From: Bigelowiella natans CCMP2755
Lineage: Eukaryota; Cercozoa; Chlorarachniophyceae
Length of the DNA stretch: 64,000 nucleotides
Assembly: GCA_000320545.1 (NCBI GenBank)
Contig: ADNK01001385.1
Location: 5,001 to 69,000, forward strand
Direction of reading: 5' to 3'
Positions 10,982 to 23,699 of the stretch are shown one piece after another (position 1 is the first letter of the stretch; the number at the start of each line of letters is the position of its first letter). Position numbers and translations under genes: made by a program. The notes beneath the pieces were generated by a model. It worked only from the letters and a program-made list of their open reading frames with translations, was not told the DNA's origin and made no database searches.

Positions 10982-12689
10982 ATTACATTTCTTCAGGGTA
11001 GGTGCCCTCTTTGGCCCAATTCATGACGCATCTAAAGTGATAATAGTAATGATTGTAGTAGCAGTAGGTGAGTGGAGCACTAGTTAGAAGCAGCACCAAA
11101 ACTAATCCATTCAGGAAAAAGCGACTAATAGAGAGAGAGAGGGGGGGGGGAGGGAAGGCAAGATCATCATAAATTATAACTTATCCATCATAGCATGCTT
11201 TCTTGCGAATTGTTTGACAGTGCCACGACCTGGCATGATCCTGTGGTCTCGCTCCTCTCACGTAGTGTTTGTGTGCTTCAGCGTACAGGCAGTGTTGGTC
11301 GTAAAAGCGTGCGAGCTGCGTGTGTAGTCGTTGGTCTCCATGCGGATTTGACCCTTAGGATAAGGGGCAGGAGAAAGGACAGGGAGATGGAGAAAATCGA
11401 GATAAGAGGGTAGGCGGGGGTGGGGAGAGATATGCAACGAAACTAAAGCGTTTTGCTTATTTATCGAAGCTATGCAGTCCTCATCATTGATTGACTCTCA
11501 AGACGGACGAAGATCAGCTTGTTGCAAATGAAATTAACTGGCTTCTGTACCGCATTTCGAGGTCCATTGGATTGCTAATTTCATCATCTCGACCCTGGAA
11601 CACGGGGGCAGAGGGGAGGGGAAAATGAGGATCCACATATCCATTGTTATGTTAGTGATGTGACCATCATTGTACACGTAGTGTAAACAAGATGCTAATT
11701 CTAATAACCCCCCTCAACGCTTGTACTCCTCGTTGATTCATTCGCATCTTCTACTACGACGTCGACTCTACACGCAGATGCGACGAACAACCTTGGTTTA
11801 ACATCTGCCTTGCCGAACATATCAAAGAGGCTCTGGATTCGCACTGATTATTGAAATTCAAGAAAATTGGAATGAATGGAAAGAGAACCAGTCGCATTTA
11901 AGATTTAAAGATAGATCTTCCTTGCAAAGTGTGAAGGCACCTATGTCCTTGGCGAGGGGTGTGATCTTGTGGTCGATACCCTCTTGGATGTACGTGCATG
12001 CCAAGGACCCCCCTTCATTGCCCTGAGAGAGAATTGGAGAATCAATCTCAGAGAAGATAAGATTCCAACACACGCATTCAAGCTTGCGCTCCCACACCTG
12101 GCCAGCTTTGAGTAAGTCTCTCGCTCCGTTAAAGAGACCAGATAGGCCTTCAGTTCTGCAAAAAAAACAATTGAGGGATTGTCAGTGCAAACGCCGGGGC
12201 CCCATTCTCTGAAAAATACTCAAACCAGGTTCAGATATTATCATCATCATATCATCACCATCATCATCATCATCATCATCGTCGTCACCGCCACGGACAC
12301 ATTCTTACATGTCAGAACTCTTCAGCCTATGATACTGAGAGAGGATAAGCTGTATATTGTCAGAGTAAAAAGTACGAAAAAAGAATGATTATTCGTTTTT
12401 TCCTACGAGAAGACTACGAATCCCGTGAGACTGTGAATTTGATACTGAGATTACGCATGTACGGCCGATCCCTTAGTCTCATCCACTACTCTACTCAGGT
12501 GTGCATGAATTGCGCCTGTTATTATTTTCAGGAAACTGAGGTTACTTGGTTCGCGAGGTAAAAGTCCTCGTTCTGAATGGCGATCTCGATCTTCCTCTTC
12601 AGTTTTGCCGATGCATCCTTGCCACCCCTTCTTCGCCTTCGCCGGGTCACCGAACTTTTTCCCTCTTCCAATCCAGAAACTATCATCAT
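9266..12689 (-). CDS. GET4: Golgi-to-ER traffic protein 4 (GET4/TRC35)
   Basis: Thirteen exons close in phase to 363 aa: 12546-12689, 12309-12334, 12098-12155, 11941-12022, 11792-11843, 11551-11594, 11230-11353, 10987-11031, 10713-10791, 10146-10404, 9696-9744, 9511-9587, 9266-9318. Family landmarks in order: KLKRKIEIAIQNEDFYLANQ near the N-terminus, GARDLLKAGQ, LHTQLARFY, ELFVARGVLEYLC, PPLINFLGFLL, DPAYDKYLHRIAQIYFG and a short C-terminus. GET4 forms an alpha-helical repeat that with GET5/UBL4 and SGT2 hands tail-anchored proteins to GET3. Exon 10146-10404 adds a low-complexity Glu/His/Ser/Thr segment of about 60 aa before PPLINF. The start is the first Met of the first exon; an arginine-rich N-terminus follows. 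Its 5' end faces the DUF1996 gene about 850 bp away. Confidence 0.9.
9852..9890. repeat. (CT)n microsatellite
   Basis: About 20 CT units inside a GET4 intron. Confidence 0.9.
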
Positions 12690-13536
12690 CACAAATACAA
12701 CATTATAATTGATCTATTGCTGATAATGACGAAGGGAGTAAAATAAATCATAGAGGGGGGGGCTGCGAATCATATTCACTTAGGCGCAATCCGCCATTCA
12801 AACAACACAATCACACCACCCAATAGAAAATCAAAATGGAACGTCCTAAAATCACACACGCAAACAGTAAAACGCCATGCTAGTATCGGGACCATCGCAC
12901 CCTCCCCTTTCGCTGTGACTACCTTTCGCTCCGTGCGACATAGTTCCCCAGGCTGGGGGGGAGGCCAGACGAAGCAAGGATTCTAGGAGGAGTTAGATGT
13001 GCCACTCGTACATGTATTACGAGTACAACGAAGGCCGTTTATCATAAAAACGGAATAATACCGGGATACTTTATAAAATATTTTTCCTTATTCTATTATT
13101 AAGAATGCGATCTTTTCCTGATAGACGACAGCGAAGAACATTTATCGTCATGAAGTCAAAGCCGAACGCGAACGACAGTTGAAAGGCCGAACAAATGTCG
13201 AGATTCCGAAGTGAAAATATCCACCTGCGACATGGATATCATCTAAAGAATAGCATAAGACAGCCTATCTTTCTTTTCTTTTAATGAAATGACCGGCACT
13301 AACGCATCGAAAATGCGAGACCGTAACCGAGTAACTCATCTCTGCCTGTAGACAGATCAGAAAGAAGATTATGGAAGTGAAATCCTCATCGAGGTGAACA
13401 ACGAAAGAGGGTGCAGGCCAACAGCCAGGAGGGAACCGTGGCTATGATCCTACAGGGGGGGGAAATGAGAGAGGGGGGCATCATGCTTCGATTGCGACGA
13501 CTGATTTATGCATTTGGTTTCTCTTTAGGCACTAAG
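12690..13536. other. Shared 5' region of GET4 and the DUF1996 gene
   Basis: Divergent intergenic space without a supportable gene. Upstream Met codons in frame with the DUF1996 gene (from 13411) leave its exact start open. Confidence 0.4.
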
Positions 13537-15194
13537 ATGATCAACTTCCACCGAATCAACGCCGGGGCGCTTTTTCCGGCGCTTTTCCTCCTCATCACGA
13601 ACCTCTGCGGGATTTATGGAACTTCGTCCAAGCAAGATTTTCTTACCCTCGCTATTGCACGAGTCGACCCCATCGTAGGGCCGCTCGATGGTTACAGCAG
13701 TCACATGCATACGTTCTTCGGCGCAAACTTCACCTCGTACAACGTGACTCTGCAAGACCTTCTCAGCGCGAAAGGCAACACTGGAAACGTGCTGGAGAAT
13801 AAAAGTCTATACTGGTACCCCACCATCTATCACTTCAACCTGGAGACGAGACTGTTCGAGATTGCAGAAATCTGGTTTCACTCGGCGTATTATGCTTGGG
13901 TTACTAACGAAACGAGAGCTTTCCCCGAAGGGTTCAGGGTATCACCATCATGATTAATATATGATCATTATATGCGTGTGGGACGAATGATATTATTTTA
14001 AGCATTTATGCCTACATCTGAGCTGGAACGATGCACATACTTTTGCTGTTTTCGCTGTCTGTTGGACTCCGCCCTTTCGTCCAAAGATGATATCAGGTGG
14101 AGATCCTGATATATATGGCGAGCAGGACTTTAACACCGGATGCACAGATCCTGGCCCATGTCCTGGAAATGACTGCAGTACGTTTGGAGACTACAGCACA
14201 TTTTTCCCGAAAACATCGTGCAAGGAGCTGCAGCTATTCCTCAAGATGCCTGAATGCTGGGACGGTGAGTGAAGGAGAGTATGCACATGCTTGCTTATGT
14301 CGTGTTCGTTCGAGTGTTTCCGATCTTGTAAGAAACCCTAAAGGTGGGGGCGGTGCAAACGTGCTCGAAACACGCTCTTCCCACTTGGTTGTGCAGTCCC
14401 TTTTTTTGTTTTTTTGAAATTAAATCTGTTCCTCGTCCTTTTTTACTGCTGTCCACTTGCCGCGCAGGAGTAAACCTGGATAGCGCTGACCATCGCAGCC
14501 ACGTGGCGCACGCGCAGCCCATTGGTTTAACAAACGGCACATGTCCCACTACTCATCCTGTGAAGCTCCCAACCATTCGAGTCTTCACGAGGATTTACAA
14601 CTACAAGGGCGGCTACCATATCTTCTCCGACGGCACGCAGTTCATGCATGCGGATTATATTAGCGGTTGGAACGAAACGTTTCTGCAGGCTGTACTTAAC
14701 AGCTGCTCAAACCCCTCAATGGATGCCGATCCAGACGCCTTCTGCGGGCCGCCCCTCACCTTCACTGATATCCCAGCGGGGGTGAGTAGAGATTGAAGAA
14801 TGTTTGACGTTGTATGGAAGCACCTTTGCATTTTAGAAAGGGGGGCGGGGGGGGCGGAGGGATATGGCTAGGGGAGAAATCGGTGTACTCTTAGTCGTTT
14901 TCCATCATGCCAGCCCCACGTTCACTTTAATAATCTCCCCTCATTGTTTCGCTCCTTTCCAACCGCAGACAACGGTCAAGGAATCCGCAGGGGTCGACGA
15001 GGACATCGTCTTAGCGCTTCAAGCTGTTCAACCGCCAAGCTTTGATACGAGCTCATTTGCGACAGAGCAAACAAATAATCTCCTGCGTCTACAGGGGAAC
15101 CCGACTATGTACCTCGCCTCTCAGCTGTCATCCTATTTGCAATCTCTAACCGGTACCAGGTAAGCAGCAGGCTCAAATCTTGCTTCCAACACAC

Positions 15195-15240
<46 letters not shown>

Positions 15241-15263
15241 AGTTTAATGCATGTATATATGAA

Positions 15264-15333
<70 letters not shown>

Positions 15334-15749
15334 TGTACGGTCGAATTAAATGCGTCGATAGAGACTTTCATTTGCTCGTAACGATTTCTCTTCTCTTATT
15401 TCTCTTTCTTCTCTTGATCCTCCTCCTCCTCCTCCTCCTCCTCCTCCTCCTCCTCGTTAAGTTCTCCGACAACTGCTCCTACCATTCAATATAAAGTTTT
15501 GTTCACAATTCCTTCTGTGGACATCTCTGAGGTAATGATGGCGCCTTGGCTGTCTCGACCGGAGCATTTCTCCCCTGTGTTTCTCTCCTTTCTATTTCGT
15601 TGGCTGCACCTCACTTGCTGCGCTCATGCTCACCAGGTCGACGCGACGTTCATCTCGACAATGAAGGATAATCTCGCTAGCCTTCTCAACGTGGCGGCCT
15701 CCATTATCAACCTCACGTACTTCTACTATTATGAGAAATACAAATAAAT

Positions 15750-15795
<46 letters not shown>

Positions 15796-15924
15796 CCATC
15801 AATACTCATCCTTCCTCCTGCTCCGCAAAATCGAAAACGATTATCGATGACGCCCTTCATCACGGCAAAGAAATTGAAATGTATTTGCATAATACACAAA
15901 CTCAGTTGAATCTCCTTTCCCTGC

Positions 15925-15971
<47 letters not shown>

Positions 15972-16306
15972 CCCCTCTTCTCTTCCGCTACCACAGTTTT
16001 GCCGCTGGATCTGTTGTTGCTACTGTAACGTTCACGTCATCGTCTGCCTCTGGCCAAACGCCGCAAGCCCTTGCCCAGAGTCTCAACTCGCAGGACTCCG
16101 CAGCTGTAATTGCATGCACCTTCGTTCATGATTCCAAAACGTCTAATTGCAGTGTGGAATGAAACTAAAAATGACGACGAAACAAACATTCGATAACTCT
16201 CGTTCGCGGTTCTCTCCGCTTTCTCAAAACCCTTTCTCACAAATAGTAGCTAGCTAATTTCAAAATTCATATCTAAGCGTACGAGGGAAGTGTTTTTGCA
16301 TTGGAG

Positions 16307-16345
<39 letters not shown>

Positions 16346-17216
16346 GCACGCAATGGCCGGCACGCTTCACCCATTCTTGGATGCTGGCTGATGTCCCCCA
16401 CGCCTGTCTTATTATACAACAAAATCATAACTTCAGATATCGACACAAATTGGCTATACGGTGACTGGCGTAACGTCGAATGCGGTCTCTCCTACCCCTC
16501 AATCCTCAGACGGCGGTTCTGATAGTGGCGGAGGCGGAGATGAAACCAGTGAGGAGAGAGGGAGGGGGGCAGGATGGGAAGTAGCGGCATTCGATGATGG
16601 ATGGTGTTGAATGATGATGGGTGGTGTTATCTTTGACCCGTGCTCCTTCAAAATACATTTGATCATTTGCATGCTTGGATTTGCGCCGCTATATTGCAGC
16701 AAGCAATAACCAATTTTGCTGCCGCCTATTGTCACCGAAATCAGTCCCTTATTTTCTCGCCACCCCCCCCCCCTTATAGTTCCCATTATTGCCGCTGTCG
16801 TCGGAGTTGTGGTGGCTATTGCTGTCGGGGGATTTATCTATTATCGCTGCCACCAAGAAAGCGTTGTGAGTCCTGTGTACCAGAAGGTTGGTAGACATAT
16901 ATCACCCTCCTCGTCTTTTGCTGCTTCTTTTCCTTGTGTTGTCAAACTTGAAAATAACAGTATACTTGCGCTACTCGCCGCCCTCCTGGCCGGCACCTCT
17001 CTCTTTTTCCACCATTATGTCCCAGCGATTAGAAATACAACCAAAAACACGATCGCATCGTCTGTTTGTTCTCCTACACTCCTCCCTCAGGATCCAGTCC
17101 CCAGCAACCAGGTGTCAGAGGTCACCCCTGCGCATGAAAGCGACTCTGGTGTGGTCGGGTTTGAGCTGTCTAGTCCCGTGCCTTCGCGCCGGAACCCGAA
17201 ATCAGGGGTTGTTTAG
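13537..17216 (+). CDS. DUF1996 cell-surface protein, single-pass membrane
   Basis: Ten phase-consistent exons give 562 aa: 13537-13938, 14087-14264, 14468-14781, 14969-15159, 15462-15531, 15637-15716, 15997-16105, 16437-16548, 16780-16886, 17091-17216. The chosen start gives a clear signal peptide (hydrophobic LFPALFLLIT). The ectodomain carries DUF1996 marks: SSHMHTFFG, the GFRMISG stretch across a splice, CWDGVNLDS then a DHRSHV segment, and CPTTHP. A Cys-rich stretch, a module of about 100 aa (SVDISE to VSPTPQ) resembling extracellular stalk modules, and a Gly/Ser linker follow. One membrane helix (IIAAVVGVVVAIAVGGF) precedes a short cytosolic tail of about 60 aa. DUF1996 proteins are secreted, of unproven function. 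Surface location is inferred. Confidence 0.85.
15197..15326. repeat. Two (AT)n tracts and one (GT)n tract
   Basis: Tandem AT tracts at about 15197-15236 and 15269-15300, the second running straight into GT repeats. All are intronic in the DUF1996 gene. Confidence 0.9.
15419..15455. repeat. (CTC)n serving as polypyrimidine tract
   Basis: About 12 CTC units end a few bases before the acceptor AG at 15460-15461, so the microsatellite occupies the polypyrimidine-tract position of this intron. Confidence 0.75.
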
Positions 17217-17862
17217 CACTTGTGCGTTTGTGTTCGCGCGTCCCTTGTATATATTCCCGTACTTAATATACATCGACTAGCTATGCCATGTTGTCTGTGC
17301 GGTTTTGGACCTTATAGATAAAAAAATTGAACATCTAGGAAAATATATATTCTTTTATGAATTGTATGTAGAGCTCCACTCAGTTTATTCTATTTGCTTA
17401 ACATTTTACCTCTCAAAACGGAAAATTTTCGACATTCCACCTGCTTCGTGTATCGACTTGCTTCATGGGTATCGGTGCTTCTGCCCTGCCGCCAACGTGT
17501 GGTGCGCGCTGTATGCCACATTAATTATGCAGCGGCGCATTGTGTAAGCACCAAAAATAAATGAATAATAATGCATGCGTGCGTACGTAGACCCCAACCG
17601 TACGCATGTACAAAGCATATACCCACACAAATGACAGCTAGAGCGTGATTCATGTACCCGATGATGGCAGTTTTAAAGTGGTTCGTTGACTGCTACATTT
17701 GCACGTAGCGCGTCATTGCATCATGCACGCACAGCATCATGCACTGCACCCTGCGATGCACTGCGTGGCATGATACTCATTACGTATTATGCAATTCAGT
17801 CATTTTTGAAATTCTACAAATTCAAGATGTTGACGCACAAAGTGTCAGCTGTAGAGGCGCGT
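17217..17862. other. Intergenic region
   Basis: 3' flank of the DUF1996 gene followed by a short CATG/TGCA-rich island (about 17565-17770). No gene seen. Confidence 0.4.
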
Positions 17863-18567
17863 TTACTTTGACCATACTGCATTTTCTTCTCCCAGGCCTG
17901 GAGGTGGGCCCATCCGGAAGAATGGAAATTCTGTTTGAACCGAGTTCTTGACTTTAGTGTCGAACATTTGACTATGAGTTTGCGTCTTCTTTGCCTCAAG
18001 CGGGACAGGCTTTTTCCTGAAATGCTCTTCAGTGAACATAAAGCATTCTTCTTCTTCTTCCTCTTCTTGATCACGATGCGTCAACTGAGGGACATCGCTC
18101 TGATCTGTTTGAACCGAGGTCTTGTCGTTACTGTTGAAGAAGCTTTGATTTTGCAGTTGGCTTGCACGCTCCTCTAGCTCATTACTGGGCTCCCAAGGAG
18201 ATGAACACGAGCTTGTGTCATCGTCAGTTTGATCCGTCCTTGACCATACTGCATTTTCTTCTCCCAGGCCTGGAGGTGGGCCCATCCGGAAGAATGGAAA
18301 TTCTGTTTGAACCGAGTTCTTGACTTTAGTGTTGAACATTTGACTATGAGTTTGCGTCTTGTTTGCCTCAAGCGGGACAGGCTTTTTCCTGAAATGCTCT
18401 TCAGTGAACATAAAGCATTCTTCTTCTTCTTCCTCTTCTTGGTCACGATGCGTCAACTGAGGGACATCGCTCTGATCGATACTGAAAATCGAGACAAATT
18501 CCCTTGGATCATCATGTTGATCTTCAATTGACATGTGGCATTTCATGCTCTCCCTGATAAATGCCAT
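17863..18567 (-). CDS. Acidic protein made of two near-identical segments, unknown function
   Basis: Single 234-aa frame. I do not recognise the family. It holds two nearly identical 79-80-aa blocks. Each runs from DQSDVPQLTHRDQ through a run of six glutamates, CFMFTEEHFRKKPVPLEA, TQTHSQMF and NSVQTEF to FRMGPPPGLGEENAVWS. About 45 unrelated Ser/Asp/Gln-rich residues separate the blocks. The DNA copies differ at only about three positions I could spot in 238 bp, so the duplication is recent, and the 372-bp spacing keeps the frame. No signal peptide or membrane helix. Phe-rich and acidic strings suggest disordered, binding-type segments (inference). A third, older copy of the block end lies near 8.1 kb. 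Confidence 0.55.
   Translation of the reverse strand: MAFIRESMKCHMSIEDQHDDPREFVSIFSIDQSDVPQLTHRDQEEEEEEECFMFTEEHFRKKPVPLEANKTQTHSQMFNTKVKNSVQTEFPFFRMGPPPGLGEENAVWSRTDQTDDDTSSCSSPWEPSNELEERASQLQNQSFFNSNDKTSVQTDQSDVPQLTHRDQEEEEEEECFMFTEEHFRKKPVPLEAKKTQTHSQMFDTKVKNSVQTEFPFFRMGPPPGLGEENAVWSK
17868..18477 (-). repeat. Tandem segmental duplication, 238-bp blocks, 372-bp period
   Basis: Blocks 17868-18105 and 18240-18477 align without gaps; the differences I see are single bases. The spacing is a multiple of three, so both copies are read in the same frame. Confidence 0.9.
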
Positions 18568-19912
18568 CGTAAATGTGCTTCCTTAATGTGCTTCAGTCCC
18601 TTCTTCGCTATCACTTGGTGTTCTGAGTTGTAATTTCCCTCCTGTTTTATTTTGTGGGCGGTCACAGGTCGGCTCGGCGCCTGGGAAAAGGAGAAAGAAA
18701 TTTTGTAACGTGCCACTCGTTCCGATTTGTGGACTGCGACAGCAAGATCAAACCCAAAGCATAAGAGACTGTGGGGGATTTTGGTAAGAACTGTTGAGGG
18801 TACTAGGTTTGATTTATGGCGACAATCAAATATGGCCATAAACCATTCAAAAGGGCCTCTAAAAAGCAAGCGAAAAATGTAACATGCAACCATACATTTT
18901 GCTTTAGATCCCAAATCTAATCCCGGGATTACAAATGAGATTCAATTAAAATGGATCTCAGGGAGTCTCGGAAAGAATCCCTTATCCAGGCAGGAAGGCA
19001 TGGGATTTCATGACGACGACAAGATAAATACGCTTAGTCCTGGAACTTCAACGTCAATCGATATGTTGCCGATAAAAATCGGCCCACCTTATTGTTGAAT
19101 ACAGTGGGTTTCCTGCCGGACAGAAGAAAGAAAGAACCAGCGGATGGCTCCAGGCCGTGGTGCAGCGAGCTTGGTCCTCCTTTCAGCCCTCCTACACACC
19201 CGTGCGTTATCATCGACCTACAAGAGTAGAGTAGCTACTATGAGGTCTTCGATGAGAGGGGTGAGAAATCGGAGGGAATCTCGTGTGTCTACATTGACTC
19301 GACAAGCGCTGATGTTCCCTTCGGATGGCTGGAGACCAGTACCCCACCTGCCTCTCGGCGGCAGAAGCGAGACAACTGAGGTCAATTGCAAACACAAAGT
19401 GCTTCGCACTCCATTATTGTGAAAGCGTTTCCCCACCCTCCCCTATACCACCTGGCATTTTGATTTGTGCGACAGGTACCGCATTACGGAAGAAAAAGGA
19501 AACATGCCTTGCAACGTCGCCTTGGCGTACTGCTCGCCTGCATCCGAGGAGGGGAGAGAAATTCCTTAGCCTCTACCATGACATCTTCTTCTTCTTCTCC
19601 TCCTTCTTCCTCTTCTTCTTCTCGTTATTCCTCCTCCTCCTCCCTCCTCCTCCCTCCTCCTCCTTCTCCTCCTCCTCCCTACCAATTGTCACTGGGAATC
19701 ACAAATTGCAATCGTCGAAGAGTAATGCATTTGCATCTTCGTTCAACACCGTAAGCTCTTCTAGCCGACCCAACAGCGCATGTGGAGCTACAGTGGAAAG
19801 GTCAATTCGTGTCTTAGAGTTGCCCTTGTCGACGCGATATCTTCTATGTTCTCATTGCCTTGCTTCTCTCATCACCATACAAAGTCGATGATTTATGATT
19901 TGACACCCACAG
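18568..19912. other. Region upstream of the supported Dus exons
   Basis: An ATG at 19144 opens a frame with a hydrophobic N-terminus (ASLVLLSALLHTRALSS) and a good donor after 19260. It could be the first, organelle-targeting exon of the Dus gene. The linking exon between 19260 and 19913 was not resolved. A minus-strand frame at 18543-18914 is unsupported. Poly-pyrimidine CTT/CTC runs fill 19580-19680. Confidence 0.35.
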
Positions 19913-20076
19913 CGATACGAAAGTATACGAGCCTGCACCCACCCCACTCGATCCGGCGACAACTGAGCGTTTTTCCATTGCACCGATGATGGATTACACG
20001 GACAGGCACTTCCGCTATCTACTCCGCATGATCACGAAGAAGGTAATTATGGTGGTAGTGGTGGTATAAATAATCA

Positions 20077-20120
<44 letters not shown>

Positions 20121-22512
20121 GTGTGTAAACAATATAGCACGTAGATACGAAAAATCTTACGATGAACGATGCTTAGGCATGGCTGTACACAGAGATGGTG
20201 ACTTCCGAGGCGGTAAGATTAGAAGTATCAGTCGATTTAGTCACGACCGAAAACTAACAGCAATGAGAATTATTGGAATCCCTTCTTACAACTTACCTAA
20301 AAAATTTTAACATAACAAAAATGCGCGCATGAAGGCGTGTTTTTGTCGCCTGTATCGCGCGTGTGTGAAGTTTCGCTGCACCTTAATCTTAATTTTATAC
20401 TCGATTTTGATTTTGTGCGAAGATCATCCACGGGGATTCCGACCGTTTTTTGAACTACAATTGCGAAATTGAGCATCCAGTAGCCCTCCAGGTAGCAATG
20501 AAAAATATATACATTTACACTGAAAGAAGGCAGATCGAGAGAGAACGAACACATCTCCGTGCAAATCCACCACCATCACCACCACCATCGTCATCGTATT
20601 TTCAATACAAATTTCGTATAAGAAGTGACGACCAGCTATTTATTCAATATCGTCCATATTTACTCTCCATCTCTCTCTCTCTCTTCTTCATCGTTGTCTC
20701 CCCTTTGCACCTCCTCCCCCCTCGCCTCCCCTTCTCCTCGTCTTCCCTGCGAATATATATTAGTTGGGAGGGTCTTCGCCAGAGAGCCTGGCAGCTGCTG
20801 TCAAGATCGCACTTCGGTACAACTACGACGCCATCAATCTCAACTGTGGATGCCCCAGCGACAAGGTCACCGTGTTAAGGGAGATAATAAGTTACAACCC
20901 GTCTCTGCCTGCACGCCTATCGTTGATCTTGCTCATTATGAAAGTCATCGTCCTGGTTATCGTCGTCGCTCCTTGCTCAGGTGTCTGGCAAGGGTTGCTT
21001 TGGCGCCGCACTCATGCGTGAACCCGAGCTCACACAGGTGTTGCTTCGTGCTCGTTGTGAGCAAGAGAAAGAAGTAGAGGAGAATGTGGGGGAGAACATT
21101 CTCTGCATCTTCTCCAAGTGCTGCTGCTGCTGCTGCTGCTGCTACTACCACTACCACCTGGACGATATTCTAGTTATAGCATGTGTTAGACGGAATTTCT
21201 GAGTAAATCTTGTATTCGTTCAGGAGCTCTGCAAAAATATGTTTGAGGCGGCACGATCTGGCGCATCTCCATCCTCATCGTCCACTATAACCCCCTCCCC
21301 TCCACCAGTTACGGTGAAGTGCAGAATCGGAGTCGATGATAATGATAGTTATGAGGTAGGTATCCGATGAACGGACATACATATAAGACTGTGCTTCACG
21401 AATTTATTGTCCTGGGCGTCGTGATTCGGTGTTTGTAGGACTTAAGGCACTTCGTGGAAACGCTGGAGAAGGCAGGAATCACGCATTTCATCATACATGC
21501 TCGGAAGGTGGGGACAGGACGCATCATTTCTTAAATAATTTTTGCATCGTTGGTAGGAAAAATAATGGTACCCTAAATATGTAATTTCTCTCTTCTCCCC
21601 CCCCCCTCCCCCCCTCTCTCATTCTTATTATTCAAGGCCATCCTGAACATGAAACTAACGCCGAAGCAGAACCGCGATATTCCTCCCCTCCGATATGAGA
21701 TCGTAATCATACATTCACGCAGACTTAATATGGTTTTTGTGTTTTTTGCGAGTCCTCTTCACCTCCCCCCCCCCTCTTCCTCACCAGCTTCTTTCACCCT
21801 CCCTCCCCTTTCCAGGTTCACAAATTAGCTCGAGATCTTCCGCATCTAACATTTGTGCTCAATGGAGGGTAGTAGGGTTCAAAGTGGAGGGGGAAACAAC
21901 AGATTGTGCTTTTCAGGGCTGTCTCGGGGGGAAGGGGGGCGGGGAATCACACCTTTCGTGATGATAGAGAGCTATTTGTAGTGGAACATGCTCGGTGGTG
22001 ATTGAATGGCGAGTAAGGGGCTCATTATTCCCACCCCCCCCCCCCCCCCCGTTTTTTGCCAGAGTGAAGAGCTACGAGGAGACGGAGAAGTGTCTGAATA
22101 GCGGCAGTGGCGTCGTTGGCGTTATGGTCGGCAGGGAGGTCGATCATGATTACGATGATACGCATGCTTGGAGTGTACGTGTTGGGGGATGGTAGTTGGG
22201 GTAGTTGCAGAAATAACTTTAAACAAACACTTACGATGAGGAATTTATGACGATGTCCGTGCAGCAGGGTCTGTAGCCTATTATTATTTTTAAATGAGCT
22301 GCAGCAGCTAGTGAATCATCCGATATTGCCTCTACCTACCTACCTAAAAATTGAAATGATGCATTATCCATCTTTCCTTCTTCCCTCTACTCTCGCCGCC
22401 ATCAAGATTCTCAACAGGCCGTGGTACTGGGGCGACGTGGACCGACGTCTCTACGGGGCTGAGAATCCTGGAATCAGTCGAAGAGAAATCCTAGGCAACT
22501 ACTCGGTACAAT

Positions 22513-22544
<32 letters not shown>

Positions 22545-23166
22545 TTACAACTACTACTCGATTAGTGCACGTGCATCACCTGCTCAGTCTTACAGGTGGA
22601 GGGCGCAAAATGCAAGATTTTCTTTCTTGTTGCCATGTTTCAGATCCATTCTTGTAGCCTGCACCCAACTTGTCTTAATTCCCGCTCCGAAAAGCCGCGG
22701 CACACGAGTCGTTGCTGCTATTATTGCTGCTTCTAGTTGTTGGGCTTATCTTCTAAATATGCTGGTTGATACCTTTATTCTCTGCTTCAGAACTACGCGA
22801 CACATGAGATGGCAGCGCATCCAAAGCTGGGTCTCGGAACCATACTAAAGCCCATCCAAAACCTCTTTATTGGGGAGAGAGGCGCCCGAATGTATGCGTA
22901 CGATAGATAATTTAGTCAACTAATTGGATGCTGTATGGAATGCAATCTTCTATCCTAATCGTTATGGCCATTTTGATAGACTTAATCAAACGTTCGGAGA
23001 GTATCCCTCCTCATGTACACATACCTTATCCATGGGTTCTGGATATGCTTCCGTCAGGTACCGTCGAGTGTTGGCCGAAATGTCCGCAAAGAAGTTTCCG
23101 GTGCAGGACATCATTAGAAATGCCACTGCGTGCATTGGAGATGAGGATCTAGATAAGCGTTGGTGA
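19913..23166 (+). CDS. tRNA-dihydrouridine synthase (DusA-like), 5' end unresolved
   Basis: Thirteen exons join in phase: 19913-20042, 20177-20212, 20423-20491, 20764-20865, 20981-21037, 21224-21355, 21439-21507, 21637-21702, 21816-21868, 22063-22138, 22407-22505, 22791-22891, 23058-23166. Landmarks: APMMDYTDRHFRYLLR, LYTEMVT, EHPVALQLGGS, the catalytic-cysteine motif NLNCGCPSDK, VSGKGCFGAALMR, VKCRIGVDD, IIHARK, FVLNGG and VMVGRE (FMN-binding barrel). The enzyme reduces specific uridines in the tRNA D-loop using FMN and NADPH. DusA-type features (HARKA, PPLRYE, NPWYWGD-like end) fit best. The 36-nt exon at 20177 supplies part of the FMN site. A Ser/Pro-rich insert precedes VKCRIG. The first supported exon starts inside the protein; a start at 19144 would add an N-terminal targeting sequence. 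Confidence 0.9.
20080..20118. repeat. (AT)n microsatellite
   Basis: Intronic AT tract in the Dus gene. Confidence 0.85.
22509..22545. repeat. (CTA)n microsatellite
   Basis: About 12 CTA units right after the donor of the exon ending at 22505. Confidence 0.85.
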
Positions 23167-23699
23167 GAAGACACTTTAAATAGTTGCTCGCTACCTATCA
23201 TAGATGGCCAATCAATGCACAGGTGCTCACATGCACACCGCTCGTTGATTTCTAGATTTGTACGACGGCCATACACAGCACACTAGCTATAGCGACCACA
23301 TTGTTCTTGCTCAAGTGGCATCGCAGAAACGAGTGCAACAAAAGAGCTCATCATCGTTGCTGCTGCTGACTCCTGTGTGCGTAGCCACACTCAAGACGGC
23401 GGCCACGCGTGTACGTGCGATGGCGCCTTTGCACACCTCTGCTCAACTCTTGCGCACGCGCCACAGCAGCGCATTCCAATCGACGGTGGCGTGTTCTAGC
23501 ATTGTTCGATTTGTGTGGCACTGCAGGAGACGACTGAATCAGAATGGCTCCAGCTAGCTAGCCGCGGCTCATCTAGCCAGTTGACCAGTCATGGTCTCAG
23601 AGTCCCACAGAGTGTCATGTCACCGCCATGCTGTCATGTTGCACGTTCCATGCACATGTGTGCATGTGTGCATGAGACGAGGATGTGACAAAGTGATTG

